Source: Paenibacillus xylanivorans (GTDB lineage Bacteria > Bacillota > Bacilli > Paenibacillales > Paenibacillaceae). Taken from it: a DNA stretch of 59,396 bases. The translations under genes were made by a program, and so were the position numbers. The stretch covers positions 1 through 59,396 of the forward strand of contig NZ_LITU01000060.1 of NCBI RefSeq assembly GCF_001280595.1, read 5' to 3'. Below are positions 28,201 to 37,614 of the stretch, one piece after another. The notes beneath the pieces were generated by a model that saw only the letters and a list, made by a program, of their open reading frames with translations, did not search any database and was not told the origin of the DNA. The stretch's first letter is position 1. Each line of letters opens with the position of its first letter.

Positions 28201-28773
28201 ATGAGCTTGGACCATTTACAAGAGGAACAGCAGGCAACCGTTCTTAGAATCCGTAAACGCGTCATTGAAGCCATTGGGCGTAATATGGATCTCTACGGCG
28301 TTACGCTGTCCACGGGACACTTATATGGATTGCTTTTTTTTGCAGACAAACCTATGACCCTTGACGATATGGGACGGGAAATGGAAATGAGCAAAACGAG
28401 CATGAGTACCGGCGTACGTACACTGCTGGATCTAAAAATGGTAAATAAAGTATGGAGCAAAGGCTCCCGGAAAGACCTATATGAAGTGGAGTATGACTGG
28501 CATCAGACGTTTACGGATTATTTTGTTATTAAATGGAGAAAAGCCGTGGAGAGTAACCTTCAGGTACTGCGCAAATCCATTGAAGAAATGAATCGTCTGA
28601 TTTCTGATCTGGATGAACAAGCAGATGCTGAACTTCTTCATATTCTTAGGGAAGACAAGCATAAGGTGCTTCAAGCAGAGGCCTATTACAAATGGTTGGA
28701 TCGCTTGATTGATACCATGGAAGATGAGGAAATATACAAACTGGTTCCGAAAGAAGAGATCAAGGAACATTAA
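28201..28773 (+). CDS. GbsR/OpcR-family transcriptional regulator
   Basis: A 190-residue MarR-like winged-helix protein of the GbsR group. An N-terminal helix (EEQQATVLRIRKRVIEAIGRNMDLYGVTLSTGHLYGLLFF) is followed by the DNA-binding wing DKPMTLDDMGREMEMSKTSMSTGVRTLLDLKMVNKVW and a helical C-terminus. In B. subtilis GbsR and OpcR repress glycine betaine synthesis and choline or betaine uptake genes. Divergent placement from opuA makes that operon the likely target. The ATG is eight bases after GGAGG. A terminator follows. Confidence 0.88.
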   Translation: MSLDHLQEEQQATVLRIRKRVIEAIGRNMDLYGVTLSTGHLYGLLFFADKPMTLDDMGREMEMSKTSMSTGVRTLLDLKMVNKVWSKGSRKDLYEVEYDWHQTFTDYFVIKWRKAVESNLQVLRKSIEEMNRLISDLDEQADAELLHILREDKHKVLQAEAYYKWLDRLIDTMEDEEIYKLVPKEEIKEH

Positions 28774-28787
28774 TAACAGCAACGCAA

Positions 28788-28819
28788 ATGGCCCTTTCCG
28801 AATCGGAGAGGGCTCTTTT
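28788..28819 (+). terminator. Rho-independent terminator of the gbsR-type gene
   Basis: GGCCCTTTCCGA pairs with TCGGAGAGGGCT (one mismatch plus a G-U pair) and is followed by CTTTTG. Confidence 0.75.
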
Positions 28820-28893
28820 GTCTTGGTTAGTTATGCACTTGTACATTTATAATGTAGAAAAAGAAAAACACAGGGTTGATCTAGATGTATCCT

Positions 28894-30522
28894 TTACAAT
28901 TGTCCGATTAACCCCACATGGGATAAGGTCACAAGTTGATGTACGATCTGTTCCAGTTCGTCCATGATCTGATGGCGTCCGCTTGGGGTCCAGGATAGAA
29001 CGGACCAATCGGATATATCATGTACATTACCTTTCAGCACGGCTGGAGAGCGATTCCAAGCGGTAGTTTGTTTCATGCGCCGAAGCAGTTTCTCACTGGC
29101 AGGTGAATTAGAGATGCGGTTCATGAACAGGTGATCCGTGTCCAGCATGGGGATGCTATCTGCTGCATACTCGTCTGACATTAAATCTATTGATATGATC
29201 TGCGCAGGCTTTAGTCCCAGTTCACCGTATATAAGGCGATGTAATGGATGCTCGGCATTTTCCTGGAGCCGGATAGACTGATTTGTAACCTGCATAAGCA
29301 TAATACGTTCTTGCCCGAAGTGGTGCTTCAAACGAAGTCCGATGTCCATGTTGCGAAGTTCCAGCTGTTTGAAATTTTGCAAGGCCTGTTGCTCCCGTCC
29401 GACCAGTTCAGCCAAGCGTAAGTGATTTTCTTTCCAGTCATGGGCCTGATCCAGGATAACTGTAGGTGCAATACTTTTGAGCTTATCGTAAAAGGGCTTA
29501 TGATAAAAGTCACCGATAATCAGGTCCGGCTTGGCCTGACGTAATTTCTCCAATTGTGAGGCTAGCCGCTGTTGCTGCTCCACTTCATCAAGCTCCCGAT
29601 CATGGAATCCGTCCATTGTAGCTACGGGATGTAATCCGAGCGAAGAGAGGTTCTCATGAAGTCCAATCATGGACGCCGTAGCCACGCGAATTTGATCTTT
29701 TTTCATATATAGGCTGGGTGCGATCCCCAAGGTTTGTTTGAATTTGCGGCTAAAATAATATTCATTGCCATAACCAACAGATACGGCGACGTCTTTGAGT
29801 ACGCATGATTCTTGCTTGAGCTGTTTTTTGGCCTCGTCAATCCGTAATCGATTCAGATAATCGGTAGGTGACATGCCTTTGGCTTTCTTGAAACTGCGAG
29901 AATATGAGCTTGGCGTCAATCCGGCAATTTTGGCTAGTTGATCCATGCTGATACCTTCACTCATGAATCGTCTCATATACATTATGCTGCGTTCAAGCGC
30001 TGGATCAACCTTCTCATAATTTTCTTCAAGCCGGTTCTCCGAGAGATACTGCAGAAGCTCGTGGAGCTGGCTATGTATACTGATAAAGTGATCGGGGTGA
30101 ACGCCGCGATAAGCTTCAACCAGTTGTTCAAATCGTGCTCTGACTTGTTGGTCATGGCGAACCATCAGTCTGCCTGTCTCCCAATCCAGCGGGAAACCAG
30201 AGGAGGAGGACATTTTCCATTGACCGCGCACTTGCTGTAGACATACCGTATCCATGCTAAGTAGTATAAACTCCGTAACAGCCGAGCGTGCAGCCGCCTC
30301 AATCGTTGTTCCTGGCTTCAGAACGTACAGTTGATTGGCTTCGGCTGTATAGACCGTATCGTTGAGGACCAGGACACCGTCTCCTTGTAAAATAAGACAG
30401 AGCATGGGCCGGGACACCGTCTTGCCTTGCATACGGAAATGCTCCCCGCGCCGTACACGGCACATGGAAGAGAGGAGCGGTAGAGATGAGGTTTCAGAAA
30501 TGAAGGGAAGCTGTTCAGTCAT
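28894..30522 (-). CDS. AraC regulator fused to a siderophore-binding domain (Btr-like)
   Basis: Predicted 542 residues. An N-terminal cupin-like part (1-130) is followed by a double AraC HTH (about 185-280: MDQLAKIAGLTPSSYSRSFKKAKGMSPTDYLNRLRI...VGYGNEYYFSRKFKQTLGIAPSLY) and a C-terminal periplasmic-binding-protein-like domain (about 285-535: ASMIGLHENLSSLGLHPVAT, KPDLIIGDF, WSVLSWTPSGRHQIMDELEQI). B. subtilis Btr has this layout and activates bacillibactin uptake genes when it binds the siderophore. A near-consensus Fur box lies 30 bases upstream. ATG 30522 has the better ribosome spacing than 30531. No uptake genes are adjacent. Confidence 0.88.
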   Translation of the reverse strand: MTEQLPFISETSSLPLLSSMCRVRRGEHFRMQGKTVSRPMLCLILQGDGVLVLNDTVYTAEANQLYVLKPGTTIEAAARSAVTEFILLSMDTVCLQQVRGQWKMSSSSGFPLDWETGRLMVRHDQQVRARFEQLVEAYRGVHPDHFISIHSQLHELLQYLSENRLEENYEKVDPALERSIMYMRRFMSEGISMDQLAKIAGLTPSSYSRSFKKAKGMSPTDYLNRLRIDEAKKQLKQESCVLKDVAVSVGYGNEYYFSRKFKQTLGIAPSLYMKKDQIRVATASMIGLHENLSSLGLHPVATMDGFHDRELDEVEQQQRLASQLEKLRQAKPDLIIGDFYHKPFYDKLKSIAPTVILDQAHDWKENHLRLAELVGREQQALQNFKQLELRNMDIGLRLKHHFGQERIMLMQVTNQSIRLQENAEHPLHRLIYGELGLKPAQIISIDLMSDEYAADSIPMLDTDHLFMNRISNSPASEKLLRRMKQTTAWNRSPAVLKGNVHDISDWSVLSWTPSGRHQIMDELEQIVHQLVTLSHVGLIGQL

Positions 30523-30552
30523 ACGGACCATCCTTTTGTCTTATTTTCTTAA

Positions 30553-30567
30553 TGATAACAATTATCA
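30553..30567. promoter_or_regulatory. Fur box
   Basis: TGATAACAATTATCA matches the 7-1-7 consensus TGATAATNATTATCA at all but one specified base. It lies just before the Btr-like gene, so iron-dependent repression by Fur is expected. Confidence 0.8.
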
Positions 30568-30608
30568 TTCTCATATGGAAGATGTTTTTGAAAAATAGTT
30601 TTGGACAT

Positions 30609-30656
30609 GAAAAAAGAGGATACCAAGAGCCGTTGTGGCTTCAGGGGTATCCTCTT
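30609..30656 (-). terminator. Rho-independent terminator of the exported protein gene
   Basis: AGAGGATACC and GGTATCCTCT are perfect 10-base arms with an inner GAGCC/GGCTT pairing. On the minus strand the stem is followed by TTTTTTC. Confidence 0.85.
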
Positions 30657-30708
30657 AATTTTGGACAAAATGTTGAGATGGCTATGAGCCTTTATCAACA
30701 TGCGTGGG

Positions 30709-31995
30709 TTATTGTGGCACGACCAACAGGATATCATCCAGGAAAACGTCGCTTAGCACCTTTTTGCCAGTGCCATTGGCTTGAACATGATACAGACGAT
30801 AGAGATCATTTGCGTTAATGTAGAACATTCCTGGCACATCGTCATGAAGCTGGAACGTTGCCCATTCTTCTCCAGCAAGCTTGGTTACTTTGAGAGCTGT
30901 GCTCACGGAATAAAGACCATTTGTACCGGATAGATATGCAAGCGTTGATGTTCCGTTGGTCAACTGTGCAGTTACGAAAGAAACGCTGTTCAAATTCAGG
31001 TTGGCAGATTTGGATACCTTGTTTCCGGCGATGGTTTTGGCATATGCCTTTTTGTCTGCATCCACAACGACAACCTTATCCGTACCCAGTGGACTGACCT
31101 CCCGGATGCTCTTACTATGAATCTGAAGTGTTTTGCCGGAAGTGGTTAATGCAAAGGCTTTACCTGTTGAGTAATTATAATCCTTGTTGCTGTCCAGCTT
31201 GATGCCTTTGTTATACACATAAAGATTGTTGCCCCAACCGCCGGCATAGACAGCGTTAACATCCAGCTTTGCTTTTGGATTAACGGCTGTACCCTTGCCT
31301 GTATTGTAGTTTACCTTGTACATGAGAATGGCGTTGGTAGAGTAAAACTGCTCGTACGGGTCAGTGTTAACCATCAGTTGCAGTTCATTTTTGGCAGCAT
31401 TCATAAAATAACGACTTTCTACTGCGCCAGCAGCAATCCGCTGCACGGCTCCGCTACCGTTGGACGCTTTGGAAACGATCCAGGGGTTTCCATTAACGAG
31501 CCCGTTATAATATACACGGCCTTTCGTTACAGCGAGTAGCGGGAAATCGGTATCCGCTTTGTCTGCAATTTTGGTGGCAGCGGAAACCTCGCTATTGCTA
31601 TTTGCACGATAGATCGTTCCTTTGGAATCCATATAATAGATGAACCCATTATCCGTAAAGTAGCTCAACACATCTGTCGCATACGTTTCAGCCGAATCGC
31701 TGGAACCGTCATTGGGAACGCGAAGCAGCGTTGTGGAAGACTCGGAACGGGTGTAATAGAGATAGGATCCCGCCGCAGCAAGGCCATCTCCTTCGAAATC
31801 AAGCAATACCTCTGTGGTTCCACTGCCGTCACCGGATACTTTGTACAATACACCATCGGAATCATAATATACCGTAGTTTGGCTGAGGGAAGCTGCATGA
31901 GCACCGGCTCCGCCTCCAAGCATTGCTGCCGCGATCAGTGTAAACAGCAGCAGGGTGCAAACCGTGCGTTGCATGCGTGTAAACCATTTGTTCAT
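30709..31995 (-). CDS. exported DUF5050/beta-propeller-like protein
   Basis: A 428-residue protein with a signal peptide (residues 1-35, ending AHAAS). The rest consists of repeated short beta units such as TVYYDSDGVLYKVSGDGSGTTEV, YLYYTRSESSTTLLRVPNDG, FIYYMDSKGTIYRANSN and RVYYNGLVNGNPWIV. The 'Y-Y-x-x-x-G-x-I-Y-R' pattern is that of DUF5050-type beta-propellers. No catalytic motif or cell-wall anchor is visible, so it is probably released or loosely wall-bound. AAGGGTGA precedes the ATG. It is a single gene with its own terminator. Confidence 0.75.
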   Translation of the reverse strand: MNKWFTRMQRTVCTLLLFTLIAAAMLGGGAGAHAASLSQTTVYYDSDGVLYKVSGDGSGTTEVLLDFEGDGLAAAGSYLYYTRSESSTTLLRVPNDGSSDSAETYATDVLSYFTDNGFIYYMDSKGTIYRANSNSEVSAATKIADKADTDFPLLAVTKGRVYYNGLVNGNPWIVSKASNGSGAVQRIAAGAVESRYFMNAAKNELQLMVNTDPYEQFYSTNAILMYKVNYNTGKGTAVNPKAKLDVNAVYAGGWGNNLYVYNKGIKLDSNKDYNYSTGKAFALTTSGKTLQIHSKSIREVSPLGTDKVVVVDADKKAYAKTIAGNKVSKSANLNLNSVSFVTAQLTNGTSTLAYLSGTNGLYSVSTALKVTKLAGEEWATFQLHDDVPGMFYINANDLYRLYHVQANGTGKKVLSDVFLDDILLVVPQ

Positions 31996-32194
31996 AAATC
32001 AATCGTCACCCTTCTTCGTTATGTATGTAATAAATACCTTAACACCTTAAGTTATATCGGTAAACTATGGAAAATATGTTATACATCTCAGTCGGATAAA
32101 ATGAACAGGTATGAAATTGAATTTCATTAAAATCCCACGCTGGAAGGCATCTGCGCATGCTCATAGCCTATCGTCTGACTTGCGGCAAACAACA

Positions 32195-32224
32195 ATATAC
32201 CGCGCGCAAGGAGATGCACGCGGT
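32195..32224 (-). terminator. hairpin after the ABC exporter genes
   Basis: On the minus strand CCGCGTGCA pairs with TTGCGCGCGG around TCTCC, followed by TATATTGTTGTTT. A strong stem with a poor U-tract. Confidence 0.45.
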
Positions 32225-32231
32225 GCGAAAC

Positions 32232-33065
32232 TTAAATCTGACTTTCAGCGAGCTGCTGACGGCTGTTCCACAAGGTGACCAGACGAAGCAGAGCGAAACT
32301 GATGAGCAGAAGCACTGCTCCAACTAAAATCAGCATGAGAGGACTGATAAGCAGCATGCCGCTCGCCTGACCGGCAATCAGCGCAAGCAATGGAATCACG
32401 ACCAATCCTCCCAGTTGATAGGCCTCCTGAAATCCACGCACCTTCGCCGAGATCAGTACATTCAACAGAATGACCACGAGACTGCACGCTGGAACAACCC
32501 ATAGAACCAGAATGATCCAGTTCAGATTGGGGAACATCAACGCTCCGAACATGGGGTACATCAGGATATTGGCAATAATTCCGTAGATAATGAAGGTAAT
32601 CCAGGATAATAACAGAGAAGGAATAAGAGCTGCTAACACCTTGCCTTTAAACAAAGTATCCATACTCATCGGAGTGAACAGAAGACCTTCTAGGGTCTTG
32701 CGCTCTTTCTCGCCTGCAAAGCTGTTGGCCGTCAGAATGCTGGATGCCATCACCGGAATGATGAGAAACAGCGGTGCGAACATGTACAACGCCAGGTAAT
32801 AGACAATACGATGGTTATCCGTAGGCATCGAAGCGAGCTGTGGAATCTGCCCGGCATGGGTTAGGCTATCCAGCGTATCAAGCAGGAAGCTCATATTGCC
32901 GAGGGAAGCAAGCTCCATCCTTGAGGCTGCCCAGATGAGTATCCCAGGCATGATGATTCCGATAACCAGCGGAACGATCAACATGGGCAGCCAGAGCTGC
33001 ACGCTGGCTGTAATGGCTCGAATATCTTTGCGAACAAGTGCGCGTATGGCTTGTCGGTTATTCAT
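32232..33065 (-). CDS. ABC-2 type transporter permease
   Basis: A 277-residue membrane protein. It has one N-terminal membrane segment after RALVRKDIRAITASVQLWLP, a large loop, and five more segments. The SFAGEKERKTLEGLLFTPMSMDTLFKGKVLAALIPS motif is typical of ABC-2/NatB-type permeases. It overlaps the ATPase gene by eight bases, indicating coupling. The substrate is unknown; ions, peptides or drugs are all possible. Confidence 0.85.
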   Translation of the reverse strand: MNNRQAIRALVRKDIRAITASVQLWLPMLIVPLVIGIIMPGILIWAASRMELASLGNMSFLLDTLDSLTHAGQIPQLASMPTDNHRIVYYLALYMFAPLFLIIPVMASSILTANSFAGEKERKTLEGLLFTPMSMDTLFKGKVLAALIPSLLLSWITFIIYGIIANILMYPMFGALMFPNLNWIILVLWVVPACSLVVILLNVLISAKVRGFQEAYQLGGLVVIPLLALIAGQASGMLLISPLMLILVGAVLLLISFALLRLVTLWNSRQQLAESQI

Positions 33066-33963
33066 GATGGTGTGCCTCCCTTATGGCAAAATAAATACTC
33101 TCCAGATCGCTGCCCGTAATCCGGGCCTGATAGACTTGTCCACGCTCGGTCAGCTGTCGCAGTAGCAATGGAATATCTTCACGGCTTTGAAGCTGGAATA
33201 CCGCTTTGTTTGCGGAGAACATCTCCGGTGTATAACCTGTTACCGTTTGCCATCCATTCGGCATGGTCGCTTCAACTTCAATTCGGGGTGAAGTTAGGTA
33301 ACGGTTGATGATTTCCTGCTCCGTACCTTCCTCAACCTTGCGCCCCTTTTCCATAAAAATATACCGGTCACATACGGCTGATAGCTGGGATAACACGTGA
33401 GACGATACAAGGATCGTCATCTGTTCCTCCTGATTTAGCCGACGGATGATACGGAGGACCATCTGAATCCCGTCCGGATCAAGCCCATTGGTTGGCTCAT
33501 CCAGAAAGAGAATGGAAGGGCGGTGCAAAAGCACTCGCGCTAGACCTACTCGTTTCTTCATACCTGTGCTGTAGGTGCCCACTTTTCGATGTTGATATTC
33601 ATGCAATTCGAACAGTTCCACGAGCTCGTCTATCCGTGCTTTGGCATGTTGTACACCAAAAGCTTCAGCGAAAAAGATCAGGTTGTCCCGTCCGCTCATA
33701 TTTTCATACAATCCACTTTGCTCCGTTAATGTTCCGCATATAGCTAGTACGTTCTCCGTTTCATGGAAGGGGTCCAGACCGTTAATTCGTACTTGCCCGC
33801 CCGAGGCGCCGAGAACGCCGTTCATAATACGGATCAGGGTGGTTTTGCCCGAACCGTTGGGCCCAATCAGCCCGGTAACACTACCCTGTTCAACCGTGAA
33901 GCTGACATCGTTCAGTGCCTGATGTACTTTAAATTGCTTGGAAATGTTGCGAACTTCAATCAT
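33058..33963 (-). CDS. ABC-2 type transporter ATPase
   Basis: A 301-residue ATPase. It has Walker A GPNGSGKTT (about residue 38), signature YSTGMKKRVGLARVLL, Walker B SILFLDEPTNGLDPDG and switch His in SSHVL. A C-terminal extension of about 80 residues follows the nucleotide-binding domain, as in NatA-like exporters. It is the first gene of the two-gene exporter operon. The ATG is close behind GGTGAAGGA. Confidence 0.9.
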   Translation of the reverse strand: MIEVRNISKQFKVHQALNDVSFTVEQGSVTGLIGPNGSGKTTLIRIMNGVLGASGGQVRINGLDPFHETENVLAICGTLTEQSGLYENMSGRDNLIFFAEAFGVQHAKARIDELVELFELHEYQHRKVGTYSTGMKKRVGLARVLLHRPSILFLDEPTNGLDPDGIQMVLRIIRRLNQEEQMTILVSSHVLSQLSAVCDRYIFMEKGRKVEEGTEQEIINRYLTSPRIEVEATMPNGWQTVTGYTPEMFSANKAVFQLQSREDIPLLLRQLTERGQVYQARITGSDLESIYFAIREAHHHE

Positions 33964-34409
33964 GTTCCTTCACCGTCCGATCTGAGTTTGGAGATTATAC
34001 GTTCAGAAGAGCCATATCGTTCAAATGATGGGCCGGAAAATAAAATTTCTCCGTCTTTAGTCCCAAACACAGGCAGTAACTTCACCCTAAAGTCCGGGTA
34101 AATCGGGTCTCAGGTTTGTTTTCACTGTGGTCTATACCATGTATTCTGGTTAAAAGGATGCAATATCCCGTTTCATTGCCATCCATAACGTGGTAATTAG
34201 ACTTAAGGCCTCTTACATATTATGAACGCCTGAATATTCATCTAACGCCGGTCTTGGTTAGCCAAGGCCGGTTTGACGTCGTTACTTGGCGTATCCATCA
34301 ATGGAACGTCTCCATTCTTGTGACTACATAACTATTTCGTCTAACACATCAGATGAACACTTCAATTAGGAGCATCAGTTGTGTTTGGACCCAGAGGAAG
34401 GTGAGCGAA
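33964..34409. other. intergenic region between the exporter and hsp90-like operons
   Basis: 446 bases separate divergent operons. The only clear structure is a 10-base hairpin, CCGGTCTTGG-TTAG-CCAAGGCCGG (34248-34271), without a T-tract. I see no convincing sigma-A promoter pair and no small gene. Confidence 0.4.
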
Positions 34410-36245
34410 ATGACAGCATCCAATGAGTATCGCTTTCAGGTAAACCTGAGCGGTATGATCCAGATTTTATCGAACCATTTGTACAGCAGCCCCAAAGTGT
34501 TTTTGCGTGAACTAATGCAAAATGCGACTGATGCCATTACAGCTCGAACAGAGGCGGAACCGGGATTTCAGGGTGAAGTACGTGTGGAACTGACCGGAAC
34601 GGGTGACCAACGTACGATGATGGTGGAGGACAACGGCATTGGCTTGACGGAAGCGGATATCCATGAGTTTCTCGCGATGATTGGTCAATCATCCAAGCGT
34701 GGTCAGCAGGCGTTGCTGGATGGAGAAACTTCGTTTATCGGGCGATTCGGAATCGGATTATTGTCCTGTTTCATGGTGAGTCATGAAATTGTCATGCTGA
34801 CGCAATCCGCGAAGGGTGGACCTTCCATGGAGTGGCGGGGCAAGCCTGATGGCACCTATACGATTCGGCAATTGGAGACACAATTGTCTCCGGGAACGAA
34901 AGTGTATCTGCGATGTACGCCGGATGCAGCTCATTATTTTGAAACGGAATATGTACAGGAAGCCTTGTTTTATTATGGAGCGCTACTGCCTTATCCAGTC
35001 ATCCTGCATAGCGACGGTGTTCAACATATCGTAAATAGCGAGTCACCGATTTGGTTAATGGAGCCCGAACTCGCACGTGGACGCAGAGCGGAAGTGTTGG
35101 CTTTTGGTGAACGATTACTTGGAGAGAAATTTCAAGATTTCATTCCACTGACGACGGATTCAGGTCGTACAGGGGGCATTGCCTTTGTTTTGCCGCATGC
35201 AGTCAATCTGAATGCCAAGCGTTCCCATCGGGTGTATCTGAAGAGAATGCTGATCTCGGAGAAGGCAGAAAATATTTTGCCGGATTGGGCGTTCTTCGTG
35301 AAATGCCTGATCTGGACAGACGAGCTTCAACCGACGGCTTCGCGGGAACACTTTTATGAAAATGAAAAGCTGGAAGACGTACGATTTGAGCTCGGCGATG
35401 CCCTTCGTAAGGGATTGGCCGACATGGCTGAGAGCCAGACGGAGCGGCTGCAGAAGCTGATTCGCCTACATGCGCTGTCGATGAAGGCACTGGCTGTGCA
35501 GGATCAGGAGTTCTATGCCATGATTCACCGCTGGCTGCCGTTTGAAAGCACCCGCGGTCATCGGGAACTGGGCGAGCTGATGAGTGAGGGAGAGACGTTG
35601 TACTTCACTACCACGGTGGATGAGTATCGTCAGATTCATCATGTCGCTTCAGCCCAATCGATGCTGGTCATTAACGGTGGATACATCTACGACAGCGATT
35701 TGATGGCCATGCTGCCATTGGCGGTGCAGCATGCACAGACGGAACGATTACAGCCAGATGAAGTATCCATGAGTTTCACCGACGTGCCGCCGGCTGAACG
35801 GAATCAGTATTATGATGCCTTGCGCCTCGCTGATTCTGCTTTGCAACGTTTCCGCTGCCGTGCAGAGGTCAAGGGTTTCAAGCCAGCCGATTTGCCGGTG
35901 CTGTTCACGCTCTCGCAGGAATCTTCTACGCTGCGTGCATTGGAAAAAGCAAGTGAGGAGAGTACAGAGTTGTTCTCTTCCGTCCTTGGATCATTGTCAT
36001 CCGGCATTAGTTCAGCAGGTTATTCGACCCTGTACCTAAACATCAGCAATCCAATTATTCAGCGGGTCCTGACTTCACCAGATGCCCAAATGACGCCGAT
36101 TGCCATTGAGATGTTGTATGTCAACGCGTTGATGATGGGGCATTATGCAATGAATCGGCAGGAGCTTGAGGTGCTCAATCAGGGTATCGTTCGGTTTATA
36201 GATTGGGGTTTGCGTGCAAATACAGATCGTAAGGGGGATGCCTGA
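34410..36245 (+). CDS. Hsp90-family ATPase (HtpG-like, divergent)
   Basis: A 611-residue Hsp90-type protein. The GHKL ATPase domain shows LRELMQNATDA (Asn38), EDNGIG (Asp74), GRFGIGLLS and SPGTKVYL. The middle domain shows RVYLKRMLISEKAENILPDWAFFVKCLIWTDELQPTASREHFYEN, keeping the catalytic-loop Arg of the S-R-E motif. The C-terminal 230 residues are much less like HtpG. ATG 34410 follows GGAAGGTGAG. The next gene starts on its stop codon (TGATG), so the two are made together. It may be a specialised chaperone rather than the housekeeping HtpG; whether a second, canonical htpG exists elsewhere cannot be seen. Confidence 0.85.
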   Translation: MTASNEYRFQVNLSGMIQILSNHLYSSPKVFLRELMQNATDAITARTEAEPGFQGEVRVELTGTGDQRTMMVEDNGIGLTEADIHEFLAMIGQSSKRGQQALLDGETSFIGRFGIGLLSCFMVSHEIVMLTQSAKGGPSMEWRGKPDGTYTIRQLETQLSPGTKVYLRCTPDAAHYFETEYVQEALFYYGALLPYPVILHSDGVQHIVNSESPIWLMEPELARGRRAEVLAFGERLLGEKFQDFIPLTTDSGRTGGIAFVLPHAVNLNAKRSHRVYLKRMLISEKAENILPDWAFFVKCLIWTDELQPTASREHFYENEKLEDVRFELGDALRKGLADMAESQTERLQKLIRLHALSMKALAVQDQEFYAMIHRWLPFESTRGHRELGELMSEGETLYFTTTVDEYRQIHHVASAQSMLVINGGYIYDSDLMAMLPLAVQHAQTERLQPDEVSMSFTDVPPAERNQYYDALRLADSALQRFRCRAEVKGFKPADLPVLFTLSQESSTLRALEKASEESTELFSSVLGSLSSGISSAGYSTLYLNISNPIIQRVLTSPDAQMTPIAIEMLYVNALMMGHYAMNRQELEVLNQGIVRFIDWGLRANTDRKGDA

Positions 36246-37300
36246 TGAAGACCGAAATGGACTTTGAGGATTTGATGGATGAGGCCTATGGCCTTCCTAA
36301 TGGAACAGCGAAGCTGGGCATGCTGGAGGAAGCGGCAAGAGTAGCCGATGTGAACGGCATGGAGGAGGAAGCGTACGAAGCGCGTTCGGAGATCGTGGAG
36401 ACTGCGACATTCTGCGGTTATCCGATGAAAGCACTGATTGCTTTTTCTTGGCAGCTGGGCAAGTTTGATCAACAGCCTGAACGCTATGACGAAGAAACGT
36501 TAATGTGGTCGTATAAATGGATTTTGGGCGAGTTATCCAGTTTTCCGGAAGTATCTCGCGATAAAATGATGGAGCTGCTGGAGGACTTTGGACGTCGTTT
36601 TAAGTCATTCGGGTACAGCGAGCGTTCGTATTGGTATTATCGGTTCCGCATATCCATGGATCTTGGGGATTTGGAGGAGGCTGGAAACAGCTATACGAAG
36701 TTCCGAAGTATGGATCGTGACTTTATGAGTGATTGCGAAGCCTGTGAGCAGGACGAGATTATGCGTTACTGGATACTTGTTGGAGATAATGAGAAGGTAC
36801 TGGAAGCGGCGAAGCCCATTTTGAAAGGGCGGATGAGTTGTGCGGAAATTCCACACTTGACCTTATCGGAGATTTTGATGCCATTATACCGACTTGGAAA
36901 GATGGATGAAGCTGACAAACATCAGCCCAAAGGCTACCGCATGATCAAAGGACATAATGATTTTGTGCAGAGCTTTGCCGAGCAGATGGATTACCTTGCA
37001 CGCACAAACCCGGCAAAGGGTATTGATGTACTGGAAGAAAGTCTGGTGCTCGCGATGGATCATGAAGATCCGTTTGCCAAAATGATGTTCTATGCCAGAG
37101 CAGCACAACTGTTACGCCGCTGGGCTGATGAATCTCCAGGATACCGATTGCGGCTTCCTGCTTCATTCCCTTATGAAGGAGATCCGGGAGATTTGCATAA
37201 ACTGGCCGATTATTTTGCGGCGTATGCCAAATCAGCCGCAGACAAATATGATCGACGAAATGGCAATCAACATGTCTCTTCCATGTTGAGCGAGGTATAG
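36245..37300 (+). CDS. helical-repeat (TPR-like) partner of the Hsp90-like protein
   Basis: A 351-residue all-helical acidic protein. Repeats of about 34-40 residues such as AKLGMLEEAARVADVNGMEEEAYEARSEIVETATFCGYPMKAL, ERSYWYYRFRISMDLGDLEEAGNSYTKF and MPLYRLGKMDEADKHQPKGYRMIKGH look like degenerate TPR units. A short conserved-looking CEACEQDE lies mid-protein. The start codon overlaps the stop of the Hsp90-like gene, with AAGGGGG seven bases before it. TPR proteins are the classic co-chaperones of eukaryotic Hsp90, so a dedicated chaperone-adaptor pair is a reasonable inference. No named family recognised. Confidence 0.7.
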   Translation: MKTEMDFEDLMDEAYGLPNGTAKLGMLEEAARVADVNGMEEEAYEARSEIVETATFCGYPMKALIAFSWQLGKFDQQPERYDEETLMWSYKWILGELSSFPEVSRDKMMELLEDFGRRFKSFGYSERSYWYYRFRISMDLGDLEEAGNSYTKFRSMDRDFMSDCEACEQDEIMRYWILVGDNEKVLEAAKPILKGRMSCAEIPHLTLSEILMPLYRLGKMDEADKHQPKGYRMIKGHNDFVQSFAEQMDYLARTNPAKGIDVLEESLVLAMDHEDPFAKMMFYARAAQLLRRWADESPGYRLRLPASFPYEGDPGDLHKLADYFAAYAKSAADKYDRRNGNQHVSSMLSEV

Positions 37301-37526
37301 TTAGTTTATTCTACTAAACTGCGCTAGGAACTGACCACACCTTATCAGCCAGTATTATGCTGCTAAGTTTCATTACAACCCTGAGATGGTGGAATTCCAC
37401 CGGATAGCGTGTACTGAGTTTGTTATATACCATTGGATTTCTTCAAAACGTGATCACAAAGTGAAGACCACTCGGATAATATCGTATGCATAGCAGGGTA
37501 CTCCAAACGGTCATCGCATCTAACCA

Positions 37527-37582
37527 AAACAGGCTTGTTCAGAAGGAGGGTTATTCTCCTTTGAACAAGCCTGTTTATCATT
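37527..37582. terminator. bidirectional terminator
   Basis: AAACAGGCTTGTTCA and TGAACAAGCCTGTTT are perfect 15-base arms with an inner GGAG/CTCC stem. TTATCATTTTTT follows on the plus strand. It lies between the Hsp90-like operon and the convergent SLH hydrolase gene. Confidence 0.85.
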
Positions 37583-37614
37583 TTTTCTACCGTGAATATA
37601 AGTTTTTATTCAGG

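Noticed and set aside
27949..28215. An 88-codon frame upstream of opuA on the minus strand
   Set aside because: It overlaps hairpins and the start of the GbsR-type gene, has no ribosome site and its composition looks non-coding.
36245..37300. Known phage-defence partner of the Hsp90-like gene
   Set aside because: No nuclease, NTPase or other defence gene is nearby, so a defence role is only one of several possibilities and is not asserted.
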